From: JBBQNJ01 sp038329845
GTDB lineage: Bacteria; Planctomycetota; Phycisphaerae; Tepidisphaerales; Tepidisphaeraceae
Assembly (NCBI GenBank): GCA_038329845.1
Contig: JBBQNJ010000075.1
Span: 1-24,329 of the forward strand
DNA: 24,329 nt
Direction: 5' to 3'
The position numbers were made by a program, and so were the translations under genes. The notes under the pieces were generated by a model. That model made no database searches and was not told where the DNA came from. It saw nothing but the letters and a program-made list of their open reading frames with translations. Positions 16,556 through 24,329 of this stretch are shown here, in pieces; the first letter of the stretch is position 1, and every line of letters starts with the position of its first letter.

Positions 16556-17650
16556 ATGACCACCGTGCGTCTGGAACAGGTCGGCAAGCGATTCGGATCG
16601 ACGGTCGCGCTGGAAGGGATCGATCTGACCATCGAGGCGGGCGAGCTGTTTTTTCTGCTCGGTCCCAGCGGGTGCGGCAAGAGTACGCTGCTGCGGATCA
16701 TCGCCGGGCTGCAGGAGCCGACTTCGGGGCGCGTTTTTTTCGGCGACCGGGATGTGACCGATCTGCCCACGGGCCAGCGCAGCGCGGTGATGTGCTTTCA
16801 GAGCTATGCCCTGTGGCCGCATATGAGCGTGCGAGAGAACGTGCGCTTCGGGTTGGACGTGCTTTCGATCGGACGGCCCGAGCAGGACGCGCGGGTCGCC
16901 GAGGCAATCGCGCTGGTGAAAATGGATGAGTACGGCGATCGCAAACCCAACGAGCTGTCGGGCGGTCAGCAGCAGCGGGTGGCGCTGGCCAGGGCACTGG
17001 TCGTGCGGCCACGATGCCTGCTGCTGGATGAGCCGCTGAGCAATCTCGACGCCAAGCTGCGGCTGGACATGCGATCGGAGATCCGGCGCATCTGCCGGGA
17101 GGCAAAACTGACGGTGATCTACGTCACGCATGATCAGAAGGAGGCGATGTCGATCGCCGACCGGATGGCGGTGCTGGACCGCGGGCGGATCGAGCAGATC
17201 GGACGGCCGCACGAACTGTATCGTCGCCCGATCAACCGATTTGTCGCCAGTTTCATGGGAGAGACCAACTTTCTCGATGGGCGCCTGCTCGAGCGCCGCG
17301 AGGATCGCGCGTTGATCGACACGGCGGCGGGTCGGCTCGCCAGTTCGGTCCCCGTCGATCCAGCGCTCACTGTCGGCGACCGGGTCTGCGTTTCGCTGCG
17401 TCCGGAGGCGCTTCGGTTGGGCGAGGCGGCGCCGGATGCCAGCAACCGCCTGCGCGCGACAATCCTCGAGACCGTCTATCTCGGGGAGGTGGCGCAGCAT
17501 CAGCTCGAGCTGCCATCGCGAGCGCCGGGCGAGCCGGCGGTGAAGATGAAATGCTTCGAGCTAAACCCGAGCCATCTGGGCCAGGACCAGGCGACCGAGG
17601 CGGTGTCGGCCTGGATCGATCCGCGGGATGTCGTGGTGCTTCATCCGTAA
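16556..17650 (+). CDS. ABC importer ATPase, CysA/PotA/FbpC (TOBE) type
   Basis: A 364-aa ATP-binding subunit that would energise an import permease. Walker A GPSGCGKST is at residues 36-44, the Q-loop is FQSYALWPHMSV (81-92), the signature is LSGGQQQR (134-141), Walker B is LLLDEPLSNLD (155-165), and the switch is YVTHDQKEAM. A C-terminal TOBE-type region follows (about 235-364). The Q-loop wording resembles ferric iron or polyamine importers (FbpC/PotA), but the substrate cannot be fixed because no permease or binding protein lies nearby. The ATG at 16556 follows a GGGGGG run, and TACAAT at 16541-16546 is a possible -10. The upstream extension to 16403 runs through the inverted-repeat element and is rejected. 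The gene converges on the ABC-2 permease with 9 nt between them. Confidence 0.92.
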   Translation: MTTVRLEQVGKRFGSTVALEGIDLTIEAGELFFLLGPSGCGKSTLLRIIAGLQEPTSGRVFFGDRDVTDLPTGQRSAVMCFQSYALWPHMSVRENVRFGLDVLSIGRPEQDARVAEAIALVKMDEYGDRKPNELSGGQQQRVALARALVVRPRCLLLDEPLSNLDAKLRLDMRSEIRRICREAKLTVIYVTHDQKEAMSIADRMAVLDRGRIEQIGRPHELYRRPINRFVASFMGETNFLDGRLLERREDRALIDTAAGRLASSVPVDPALTVGDRVCVSLRPEALRLGEAAPDASNRLRATILETVYLGEVAQHQLELPSRAPGEPAVKMKCFELNPSHLGQDQATEAVSAWIDPRDVVVLHP

Positions 17651-17659
17651 CCGCGAGCC

Positions 17660-19783
17660 TCAGCGCGCCTGGCGACGGATCGTCATGTCGAAATTTTTGA
17701 CCATCGAGCGGTACATGGCCCAGACAATCGCCGCGTAGATGGCCGTGGAGACCCACGAGAAAACCATCAGAACGATCCGGCCCGCGAAGGCCTGGTCGCC
17801 GGGACCGGGGCCGGTGACGAATATAGCATCGGCGAACGAATAGGGATCGATCAGAACAGTCAAAATGGTGAAAGGGCTAAAACTGGCGAGGATCAGGTTG
17901 AACAGCCCGGTATGTCGCCCGAACTGTCTCAGCGCCACGTTGCCGCACCAGCCCAGCGTGGCGGCCACGCCCAGCATGATCCCCACGCTGCTCATCACCG
18001 CCATCACGGTTTTTCGACAGCGCAGCGACATCTGCATGCCGAGAATTCCGCCGAAGGCCGCGACGATAATTAGCGTTCCGGGCAGGATCAGCAGGGCCTC
18101 GGGAAAAACGATCCAGCGGAAGTTCGAATCGGCGTTGGGCCCGATCGACCGGAACCAGTCGCTGGCGACGAAGACCGTCACGCTGATCAGCGGCACGGCG
18201 ATCAGGGGCATCACAAAGGCGACCAATCCCCGGAGTTTTCCCCAAATATAGTAGTGGCTGGTGATCGGCGTGCTTAACAGCAGATCCAGCGAACCATCTT
18301 CCTTTTCGCGGGTAACGGTCGATGCCGCGGCGTTGGTCACGATCAGCAGGATGACGGCGAATTCGACGGTGACGGCGCCGAGCAGGAAGGTGCGGACCTG
18401 GGCATCGCTCAACCCGCGCTGGATGTCGGTGGCGGTGACCATGTTCAGCGTCGTACCGTTCGGCGTGGTCGAAGTGAACGAAATCTGGTAGCGCCCGTTG
18501 AGGGCGTCGGCGTTGCGGGGATCGACCTCGACGCCGTTGATCCGCACATCGGCGCCGGAGTCGAGCAGGTACGTGCGGGTCAATTCCTTGCCGTAAACGG
18601 TGAGCTGCCGTGACGCCGGGTCATACGAACCGGCGGTGATGTAGTAGTCCACTTCGTCGGTGCGGAGCGTGTTGAATCGCCAGGCCAGGTAGACCGCCCC
18701 GCCGACGCCGATGGCGATGAATCCGTAGCGCAGGATCGACGCCCGCGCCGCCGATGCCTTGGTCCGCGCCTCGCGCCAGGCGACGGGGTTGTTCCATACT
18801 CCGCGCGGTTTTCGAGTGCGATCGGCGCGGACGATCCGAAGCCGCTGCAACAGCCAGGTCCGCGGCGAGATCGTGCTTTGCGCCACCCGGCGCAACAGCA
18901 CGATCGACGGCAAGACCAACACCAGGCTCAGCGCGAACATCGAGGAAATATAAAACCCCGCCGGCCGGGTCCAGTACCAGCTCCACGGCCAGCTCTTGAG
19001 CGATTCGGGTAGCGAACCGAGGTCTGGCGGGGCATATCCCTTGACGTTGAAGATCACCCGCAAGGCAAGGAACGGATGCACGCCGGTGAACCAACTCGTG
19101 CCGGTGCGCTCGATGCTGATGGACACCCCGGCGGCATCAGGCAACACGGGATGGAAATACGCCAGGCCGTCGAGCAGATAGACCCCGACGAGGTAGACCG
19201 CGATGAACAGGTAGAAGCTGAAGATGGTTCGACGGGTTCCAACCTTGAGCGTGGCGATGGCCATCGCCAGTGCTCCGGTGACGAAGGCGGTGGCGGCGGC
19301 GATGGCGAACGACATCACGATCGAGGCGATCGCCACGCCGCCGAACACCTGCGTGATCGAAAAGACCGGGATGCCGCTGATCAGCAGGGCCACGACGAAA
19401 AACAGGCGTGAGAGCAGCGATCCGAGGACGATCTGGCCGTTGCTTAACGGCGTCGCCAGCAGGATGTCGTAGGTCTGCGAATCGCGCTCCTGGGTAATGG
19501 CGCCGGCGGTGAAGATGGGGGCCAGCAGCGCCACCAGGGCGAGCTGGAGATAGCTCATCTGCTGGAAGATCAGGGCGCTGGTCTTGGCCAGCTCATCGAG
19601 GCTGGCCGCCCCGACCGTTCCGCCGCCGGTAATCAGCGCCGCGACGACCCAGGCCACCAGGATGCCGAGATAGGCGGTGCGGATGATCAGATCGCGCCGG
19701 CGCTTCCCGCCGCTCTCGACGACGCGCAGCAGGATGGGGTTTCCCGGTCCCAGGCGGTAAAGATAGTTCAGGATCATCGGCAT
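17660..19783 (-). CDS. ABC-2 type permease with two internally repeated halves
   Basis: A 707-aa polytopic membrane protein that would form the channel for the ATPase just upstream. The sequence is duplicated. Half 1 has NPILLRVVESGGKRRR (15-30) and ITQERDSQTYDILLATPLS (96-114). Half 2 has NPVAWREARTKASAAR (332-347) and VTREKEDGSLDLLLSTPIT (490-508). The motif E-x-D-x-x-D-x-LL-TP is the family mark of ABC-2 permeases. An extracytoplasmic segment of about 90 residues (370-460) follows the first helix of half 2. The fusion of two permease units suggests the channel needs only one polypeptide. The ATG has GGGA 7 nt upstream, and the gene starts 33 nt after the ATPase stop. The exported substrate is unknown. 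Confidence 0.88.
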   Translation of the reverse strand: MPMILNYLYRLGPGNPILLRVVESGGKRRRDLIIRTAYLGILVAWVVAALITGGGTVGAASLDELAKTSALIFQQMSYLQLALVALLAPIFTAGAITQERDSQTYDILLATPLSNGQIVLGSLLSRLFFVVALLISGIPVFSITQVFGGVAIASIVMSFAIAAATAFVTGALAMAIATLKVGTRRTIFSFYLFIAVYLVGVYLLDGLAYFHPVLPDAAGVSISIERTGTSWFTGVHPFLALRVIFNVKGYAPPDLGSLPESLKSWPWSWYWTRPAGFYISSMFALSLVLVLPSIVLLRRVAQSTISPRTWLLQRLRIVRADRTRKPRGVWNNPVAWREARTKASAARASILRYGFIAIGVGGAVYLAWRFNTLRTDEVDYYITAGSYDPASRQLTVYGKELTRTYLLDSGADVRINGVEVDPRNADALNGRYQISFTSTTPNGTTLNMVTATDIQRGLSDAQVRTFLLGAVTVEFAVILLIVTNAAASTVTREKEDGSLDLLLSTPITSHYYIWGKLRGLVAFVMPLIAVPLISVTVFVASDWFRSIGPNADSNFRWIVFPEALLILPGTLIIVAAFGGILGMQMSLRCRKTVMAVMSSVGIMLGVAATLGWCGNVALRQFGRHTGLFNLILASFSPFTILTVLIDPYSFADAIFVTGPGPGDQAFAGRIVLMVFSWVSTAIYAAIVWAMYRSMVKNFDMTIRRQAR

Positions 19784-19816
19784 GAGAAAGTCCCGCGCCC
19801 CGGTGAAAGCGACATG

Positions 19817-20752
19817 CTACTGCACCGCGCCCTTCGTCAAGCGCATGAACGCGGTCTCGAGGTTGGCTTCCTCCTCTTTCAGCATCAACAGCCGATATCC
19901 CGCCTGAACCAGATCGCGCGAGACGAAACTGGGATCGGACACGCCGTCCTTGAGGCTCACCTGGAGAAACCCGTTCGAGTGCTCGACCGACTCGACCTGC
20001 GGGTTTTGCCGCAGCAGATCGGCCGCACCCTCGGGATTCGGGGCCACCGACACTTGCAGCACCGTCCCCCCGCGGGCCTTGCGCACGATGTCGGTCCACG
20101 GCCCCGAATAGAGCAACTGCCCCTGTTCGATGATCCCCACGGTGTTGCACAGGTCCTGCAACTCCGGAAGGATGTGCGAGCTGATCATGATGGTCTTGCC
20201 CATGCGGCGAAGCTCCTTGAGAAGCTCGCGCATCTCGATCCGCGCCCGCGGATCGAGGTTGCCCGCCGGCTCGTCCAGCAGCAGCACCTTCGGATCGTGC
20301 AGCAGCACCCGGGCGATGCTCAGGCGCTGTTTCATCCCCCGGCTCAGGGCGTCCACAAAGGCATCGCGCTTGTAGCCCAGGTCGGTCAGCTCAAGCACGT
20401 CGCCCACCACTTTCACGCGCTGCGATCCGTTGATGTTGTAGGCGGCGGCGAAGAATTCGAGGTATTCCTGCACCACCATGTCCTCGTAGGCCCCGAAATA
20501 ATCGGGCACATACCCGATCAACGGCCGGATCAGGCGGGACTGGTATCCGATCACATGGTCGCAGATGCGCGCCTCGCCCCAAGTCGGCTGGAGTAACGTG
20601 GCGAGGATTTTGATCGTCGTGCTCTTGCCGGCGCCGTTCGGGCCGATGAATCCAAAGCAATCGCCCTCGTGGATCTCGAGATTGAGATTCGACAGCGCCA
20701 CCAGCGTTCCGTACCGCTTGGTGAGATTGACGGTCTTGATCACCGGACCCAT
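19817..20752 (-). CDS. ABC-2 exporter ATPase
   Basis: A 311-aa ATP-binding subunit of an ABC-2 exporter. Walker A GPNGAGKST spans 37-45, and the Q-loop region is IGYVPDYFGAYEDM. The signature is the variant LSRGMKQRL (136-144), common in ABC-2 systems. Walker B is VLLLDEPAGNLDPRAR (156-171) and the switch is MISSHILPELQDL. A C-terminal tail of about 90 residues holds a small mixed domain. The ATG has GGAG 7 nt upstream. It lies 42 nt after the large membrane-anchored protein gene and 33 nt before the permease, so the three probably form one transcript and one complex. Confidence 0.95.
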   Translation of the reverse strand: MGPVIKTVNLTKRYGTLVALSNLNLEIHEGDCFGFIGPNGAGKSTTIKILATLLQPTWGEARICDHVIGYQSRLIRPLIGYVPDYFGAYEDMVVQEYLEFFAAAYNINGSQRVKVVGDVLELTDLGYKRDAFVDALSRGMKQRLSIARVLLHDPKVLLLDEPAGNLDPRARIEMRELLKELRRMGKTIMISSHILPELQDLCNTVGIIEQGQLLYSGPWTDIVRKARGGTVLQVSVAPNPEGAADLLRQNPQVESVEHSNGFLQVSLKDGVSDPSFVSRDLVQAGYRLLMLKEEEANLETAFMRLTKGAVQ

Positions 20753-20794
20753 TCAGTCGCTCCACTGACGGACGAATCGCCGCCGATCCTGAGT

Positions 20795-23350
20795 CTACCT
20801 TAAAGACGATGCTCTCGGGCGCGACGCCGGGGCGCTCGCTGGGCCGGCACCCGTAGGATCATCCAGCCCGGCGCGATCCAGCGGCAGCGCGTATTGGTAC
20901 AAGATGCGCCCCTCGCCGGGCACCGGCTTTCCCTGCACTTTGATCGGAATCGGCAGCGGCCCCTCGGCTTGGGCAATGACCACCAGGCTGCCGGAGGCGA
21001 TCGCCGGGGACATATCCAGATATCGCCCGCCGCGACGGTGAAACTCGACGCGGCTGTCCCATCGCTCATTGGCGGACCGCATCACGGGAAGCCGATCATA
21101 GAAACTGAGCATCGCCAGGGACCGCGGCGTCTGCTGGCTCCAGTCATCGTCCGCCATGCGATCCTCGCTGAACCCGCCCGACGGCGTGACGAAAGGGCGG
21201 TACCAGAAGTCGGTCCAGAAGATCCGTCGTCCATCGCCCGCGGGGGGAATCTCGCCGCGCGAGGCCGAGCCGCCACTCGGGTCGCGGTAGAGAATTCGCG
21301 TCTGCTCCTTCAGTTGCAAAGTCACGCCCGCCTCCCATTTGGGAAGATAGACCACGTAATCGGCCTGGCGAAGCAGCCGCGTGCCGGGAAAGTGATACCC
21401 CAGGTGAATGGCGCGAAGATCGCGCCCGGTCCCGTTGGTGATCGATCCCTCGAGCGTGGCCACGTCGGTAAGCCGCCCCGAGCCGAAAATCCCCACATCG
21501 GTCGGGCCGACCCACTGCGTTTCGATCTTCTTCAGCGTGCTGCGATACGGAAAACTCACCGTCACCGGCTGTTCGCTCGATGAATCGCCCACCGGCACGA
21601 TGTACTCCTGGCGGGCGGGCAGATCGCGCGATTCTCGGATGAACTGCGGATGGATGGCGAACGAGCGGATGTAATTCGGCTCACCGGCGGCGGCGTCGGG
21701 CAGCGACACCCGCTGATCGCCGTCGCGCGGGATATACAGCCCGATGCGGCTGTGGACGATGGTCGGCATCCCCGGGGCACCGCGAACGACGGTGAAATGG
21801 CGCACCTTCGGCGGGCCGCGCAGCACGACCCACACCACCCCCACCGTCAACGCCGTCGCCACCAGCGCCGTGGCGGCGAACGCCCACCAGCTCCACCCGC
21901 TTTGTTTGCGCCGTCGCAGGAAAAAGTAAACGCCCGGACCGGCCACCAGCCAGTAGGCGACGAAGAAGAACATCGCCAGGACCACCAGCAGCGCGGTTTT
22001 AGTGCCATGGTCCATGCCGCCCAGGATCGCCCCGCCCAGGTCCACGCCCGTCGCGGGCAGATACGCCTGCCATTCCGGATCGTCTTCGCTTCGGCGCGAA
22101 TCGCGCATCATCGGGGCGTTGTTCCAGCCGAACACGCGGTCCCAGATGTTTACCCACCCTCCCGCCGCCGTCACTCGAGTAAACGCCAGGTCCGACAGAT
22201 CCTGCGCCACCCAGGTCACGTTGCCCGTGCCAAACGTTCGGCGTGCGATGTACGGCGAATAGCGCGTCGGGGCGATCCCCGCCCAGTCGATCCAGACATC
22301 CACCGCCGCCCCCGGATGCGCCTCGGCCAACGCCATCTTGAACGGCCCGGGGGGTCGATCCCACACCGGGCTTTCCACCGCCTTGAGCCGGCGCTGCGTG
22401 CCGGTGAGGTCCCGGGTCAATTCCTTCACCGAATCCTTGTTTTCGTTCTCCGTTTCCGGCGCCGCCGCCGTATCCCCACGGGCCGAACGCGGCAGCGACA
22501 ATCGCCGCAGCGGCTCGAGGGTCGCGCGATCGAGCAGGTCGCTCACCGTCACCGGCAGCCAATCGCCGAACGCCTTCTGCGTCTTTCGCCACTCGTGCAT
22601 TTGCGAAACGACCAGCGTCCCGCCGTCTCGAATGTATTGCTCCAAGGCCCGGCGTTTCTGCCCGGTGTCGGCATCGAGTGCCGCGGGGTCGGCATCCAGC
22701 CAGACCACCGCATCCACCGCTTCGTACCCGATGGCGTTGTCGGGCAGTTGCGCCGGCTTGATGCTCACCATCGACACATCGGCCAGAATTCCGCGCAGGG
22801 GTCCACCGCTGTCGTACGGCACATAAAGCCCCCTGCCGTCGGAGATCATCAACACCAGGCGCTCGCTGCGATGATCGATGGCGACCCGGCCCATGGCCCG
22901 CGTGACCGGGTCAACGTTCTCGAGCGGATCGCGGATCGCCAGTTCGCGCAGTTGCCGGCCCGAGGCGGTGCAGAGGTAAACGCGAAGCCGTTTTTGCAGA
23001 TCGGTGAGCGTGTCGCCGGGATTGAACAACCCGTCGTTGACCGGCTGGGGGACGAAATACATCCAGAACCGCTGCTCTCGCGGGGGCTGGCCTTCGGGCG
23101 AGCCCGTCAGCGTGATCAGCCGGGTGAAGATCACCTTGTCCAGGTCCATGTCGCGCTGGATGACCTGGATCTGAAATGTCCCGCCCTCGCCCGATTCAGG
23201 ACGAAGCTTGATAACCATCGGGGTCCAGCAGTTCGGGCGAAAGCGACGCTCGAACCCGATCGACTCGACCTCCCCCTGGGCTTGCGCCACCGCGACCGAA
23301 GCCGCGGCCCACAGCAGCGCGAAAATACACCCCGCAATTGCCAACCGCAT
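20795..23350 (-). CDS. Large secreted/membrane-anchored protein of an ABC-2 operon, 851 aa
   Basis: I recognise the type but not a named function. A signal peptide (MRLAIAGCIFALLWAAASVAV, residues about 1-25) is followed by a beta-rich region that starts GEVESIGFERRFRPNCW. A Rossmann-like segment of the amidotransferase/DUF4350 kind (about 165-260) reads LVLMISDG, AVDAVVWLDADPAAL and LEQYIRDGGTLVVSQ. An acidic linker lies near 290-310. Two membrane helices (about 452-472 and 486-510) bracket a basic loop (FFLRRRKQS). A C-terminal beta-rich domain of about 340 residues follows. The predicted topology puts both large domains outside the cytoplasmic membrane. The ATG at 23350 was chosen because it starts the signal peptide; the longer frame to 23500 overlaps the MazG gene. 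Its place before the ATPase and permease suggests a substrate-handling or gating partner. Confidence 0.8.
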   Translation of the reverse strand: MRLAIAGCIFALLWAAASVAVAQAQGEVESIGFERRFRPNCWTPMVIKLRPESGEGGTFQIQVIQRDMDLDKVIFTRLITLTGSPEGQPPREQRFWMYFVPQPVNDGLFNPGDTLTDLQKRLRVYLCTASGRQLRELAIRDPLENVDPVTRAMGRVAIDHRSERLVLMISDGRGLYVPYDSGGPLRGILADVSMVSIKPAQLPDNAIGYEAVDAVVWLDADPAALDADTGQKRRALEQYIRDGGTLVVSQMHEWRKTQKAFGDWLPVTVSDLLDRATLEPLRRLSLPRSARGDTAAAPETENENKDSVKELTRDLTGTQRRLKAVESPVWDRPPGPFKMALAEAHPGAAVDVWIDWAGIAPTRYSPYIARRTFGTGNVTWVAQDLSDLAFTRVTAAGGWVNIWDRVFGWNNAPMMRDSRRSEDDPEWQAYLPATGVDLGGAILGGMDHGTKTALLVVLAMFFFVAYWLVAGPGVYFFLRRRKQSGWSWWAFAATALVATALTVGVVWVVLRGPPKVRHFTVVRGAPGMPTIVHSRIGLYIPRDGDQRVSLPDAAAGEPNYIRSFAIHPQFIRESRDLPARQEYIVPVGDSSSEQPVTVSFPYRSTLKKIETQWVGPTDVGIFGSGRLTDVATLEGSITNGTGRDLRAIHLGYHFPGTRLLRQADYVVYLPKWEAGVTLQLKEQTRILYRDPSGGSASRGEIPPAGDGRRIFWTDFWYRPFVTPSGGFSEDRMADDDWSQQTPRSLAMLSFYDRLPVMRSANERWDSRVEFHRRGGRYLDMSPAIASGSLVVIAQAEGPLPIPIKVQGKPVPGEGRILYQYALPLDRAGLDDPTGAGPASAPASRPRASSLR

Positions 23351-23393
23351 CGCCGCCGATTCTATCCGCCCCGGCGATTCCCCGCGAGAGCAG

Positions 23394-23678
23394 CTATTTA
23401 TGACCCGCCGGAGGCTTCTCGCCGAGGTATTTTCGCGCGATCGCCCCGGCCAGATCGACATCCTTGATGTTCGCCAGGGTGCATAGCCATGCGACCACAT
23501 CGGCGAATTCCTCCTCGAGATTCACCCGATCCTCCCCGTGCAGCGCGGTGGCCAGTTCCCCCACTTCCTCGATAAACCACAAAAACGTCCGCGGCGCCCC
23601 GCGCTGGCGGTCCACCTGTTCGTAGCGATCGGAAATGTGCTTCTGAAATCCGGCGATCGTCAATGTCGAAGGGTCCAT
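23394..23678 (-). CDS. MazG-like nucleotide pyrophosphohydrolase
   Basis: A 94-aa all-alpha protein with one MazG domain, expected to split nucleoside triphosphates to monophosphates and pyrophosphate using Mg2+. The metal ligands are visible: EEVGE (E37, E38, E41) and, after the turn, EEEFADVVAW (E57, D60). FQKHISDRYEQVDRQRGAP is the typical lead-in. I prefer the ATG at 23678, with AGGA 10 nt upstream, over an in-frame GTG three codons earlier, whose purine run is too close. It lies 43 nt before the large membrane-protein gene and may be the first gene of that operon. The link to transport is not obvious. House-cleaning of damaged nucleotides is the usual role of the family. Confidence 0.9.
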   Translation of the reverse strand: MDPSTLTIAGFQKHISDRYEQVDRQRGAPRTFLWFIEEVGELATALHGEDRVNLEEEFADVVAWLCTLANIKDVDLAGAIARKYLGEKPPAGHK

Positions 23679-23744
23679 GATCGCCACATCCTACCCCGCC
23701 CCTCGCCGCGATTCATCGCCAACCGGGCGAGTTGAAATTCTCTC

Positions 23745-23760
23745 GCAACGACGCAACGAC
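23745..23760. repeat. Tandem octamer GCAACGAC x2
   Basis: GCAACGAC is repeated exactly twice in the gap between the MazG gene and the XRE-like gene, followed by a third degenerate unit (GCGAAGG). It is low-complexity intergenic DNA; no function is assigned. Confidence 0.5.
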
Positions 23761-23790
23761 GCGAAGGATAACCGTCGCCCTCGGATGGGA

Positions 23791-24097
23791 TCATTTCGCC
23801 TTACCCAGCGCGCGGTCGATCCGGTCGATACTCTTCGGATGGGCGGTGTGATGGCGGTTTTCGATCCGGCTGATCGTCTCGACGCCGAACGCCTGAGCGC
23901 CGGGCCAACTCCGCCCGCGACCACCGCGCGGTGCGCCGGCCCTGCAAGATGCGGCGTGCGATCAGCGCTCGGGCATACTCCTCAACCGCCGGGATATTCC
24001 CGTCGGCGTCCGGCCCGGGCAGCGGCGGAAGGACCTGCTCCATTCCCCCGGCGCGCGCAAAGTCGGCGCTGGCCGGACTCCGCAGCGGACCCTCCAT
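23791..24097 (-). pseudogene. XRE-family antitoxin-like HTH gene, frameshifted
   Basis: The N-terminus reads LPPLPGPDADGNIPAVEEYA, then LIARRILQGRRTARWSRAELARRSGV, the first half of an XRE helix-turn-helix as found in many orphan or type II antitoxins. The first frame then turns into Arg-rich nonsense. The next frame carries the exact continuation, VETISRIENRHHTAHPKSID, then RIDRALGKAK and a TGA at 23791-23793. One extra base near 23890 explains it, since removing it restores an unbroken protein of about 101 aa. The ATG has AGGTGA about 6 nt upstream. No toxin gene lies on either side. It may be a true decayed gene or a sequencing slip. Confidence 0.75.
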
Positions 24098-24207
24098 CGC
24101 AGGTCACCTTGTGCCGGTCCTCGTCTAATTTATGCCTCGGGAAATCCATTCTGCAAAAGCCCCGTTCACAATTTTAAATTTTCTTCTCGACATGCCCCCC
24201 TTTCGGG

Positions 24208-24213
24208 TATGAT
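24208..24213 (+). promoter_or_regulatory. Possible -10 box for the rightward gene at the edge
   Basis: TATGAT lies about 70 nt upstream of the partial gene in a locally AT-richer patch. The -35 is weak (TCGACA with a 15-bp gap, or TTCTCG with 18). The divergent XRE-like gene reads the other way, so the 24098-24281 gap probably holds promoters for both. Confidence 0.3.
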
Positions 24214-24281
24214 TGTCCTTTGTTGAGTCGTTTATCTGCGGTTCGGTCGGTTGTCTGGACTGGCGAAAGTTCAGGTGAGCG

Positions 24282-24329
24282 ATGCGATGGTTCGGTGAAC
24301 GTACACGTCAAGGGATTTTGACCGCCGCG
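24282..24329 (+). CDS. Partial gene, start only (runs off the window)
   Basis: An ATG at 24282 is preceded by AGGTGA at a good distance (4-5 nt). It opens a frame with no stop to the window end: MRWFGERTRQGILTAA, 16 codons. The basic start followed by a turn to hydrophobic residues could begin a signal peptide or membrane anchor. Too little is present to identify the protein. Confidence 0.45.
   Translation, partial: MRWFGERTRQGILTAA

Noticed and set aside
16358..17500. A 380-codon minus-strand frame across the ABC ATPase
   Set aside because: Antisense to the ATPase; its composition is Arg/His/Gln-rich, and its end merely reads through the inverted-repeat element.
21650..23467. A 605-codon open frame on the plus strand
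   Set aside because: Antisense shadow of the 851-aa membrane-anchored protein. It is rich in Arg, His, Pro and Gln and has no domain.

Overview
The window is GC-rich bacterial DNA from a member of the Planctomycetota, possibly Phycisphaerae-like. That placement is inferred from the gene set: a Tat-exported FGly sulfatase, a GH29 fucosidase, a very large secreted and membrane-anchored protein linked to an ABC-2 exporter, VanZ and HDOD genes. No rRNA or other phylogenetic marker is present, so the placement is tentative. No CRISPR array, intact transposase or prophage is visible.

Layout, left to right. (1) 206-1843 (+): exported sulfatase. It is followed by a fossil of an IS3-family transposase end (1957-2052, -) and a short direct-repeat patch (2056-2139). 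(2) 2106-5075 (-): a ferrous iron uptake operon, feoA - feoB - small Cys-rich membrane protein. The feoA promoter carries a 17-bp dyad and appears to start transcription exactly on an ATG. (3) 5235-6634 (-): a ParA/Soj ATPase, translationally coupled to a VanZ-like protein. (4) 6828-8583 (+): a PfpI/DJ-1 protein, then an alpha-L-fucosidase whose C-terminus is cut off. (5) 8525-9152: gene remnants, all read on the minus strand: a piece of hsdR, a piece of a second copy of the REC-HDOD gene, and a winged-helix fragment. (6) 9095-15448 (-): five signalling genes. They are a FixL-like soluble PAS kinase and its FixJ-like partner, a CheY-like receiver, a membrane PAS-PAS kinase, and a REC-HDOD protein. 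(7) 15589-16089 (-): an unrecognised small protein. Upstream of it are tRNA-Gly(GCC) with a strong terminator, and a 73-bp inverted-repeat element. (8) 16556-17650 (+): an orphan CysA/PotA/FbpC-type ABC ATPase. It converges on an operon read from the right: MazG-like protein, 851-aa membrane-anchored protein, ABC-2 ATPase, and a permease with two internally repeated halves (23678 down to 17660, -). (9) Right edge: an XRE-family antitoxin-like gene with a frameshift, and the start of a rightward gene that runs off the window.

How the genes fit together. The Feo genes form one iron-import unit. The signalling block looks like two two-component pairs joined in one direction. The kinase at 10963-12861 shares four bases with the REC-HDOD gene, and FixL/FixJ overlap by 11 bases, so each pair is probably co-translated. 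The sulfatase and fucosidase fit use of sulfated, fucose-bearing polysaccharide but do not form a polysaccharide locus here. I see no clearly new defence or metabolic system. The most unusual parts are the remnant block at 8515-9152, the leaderless and operator-overlapped feo promoter, the REC-HDOD signalling cassette, and the four-gene ABC-2 operon.
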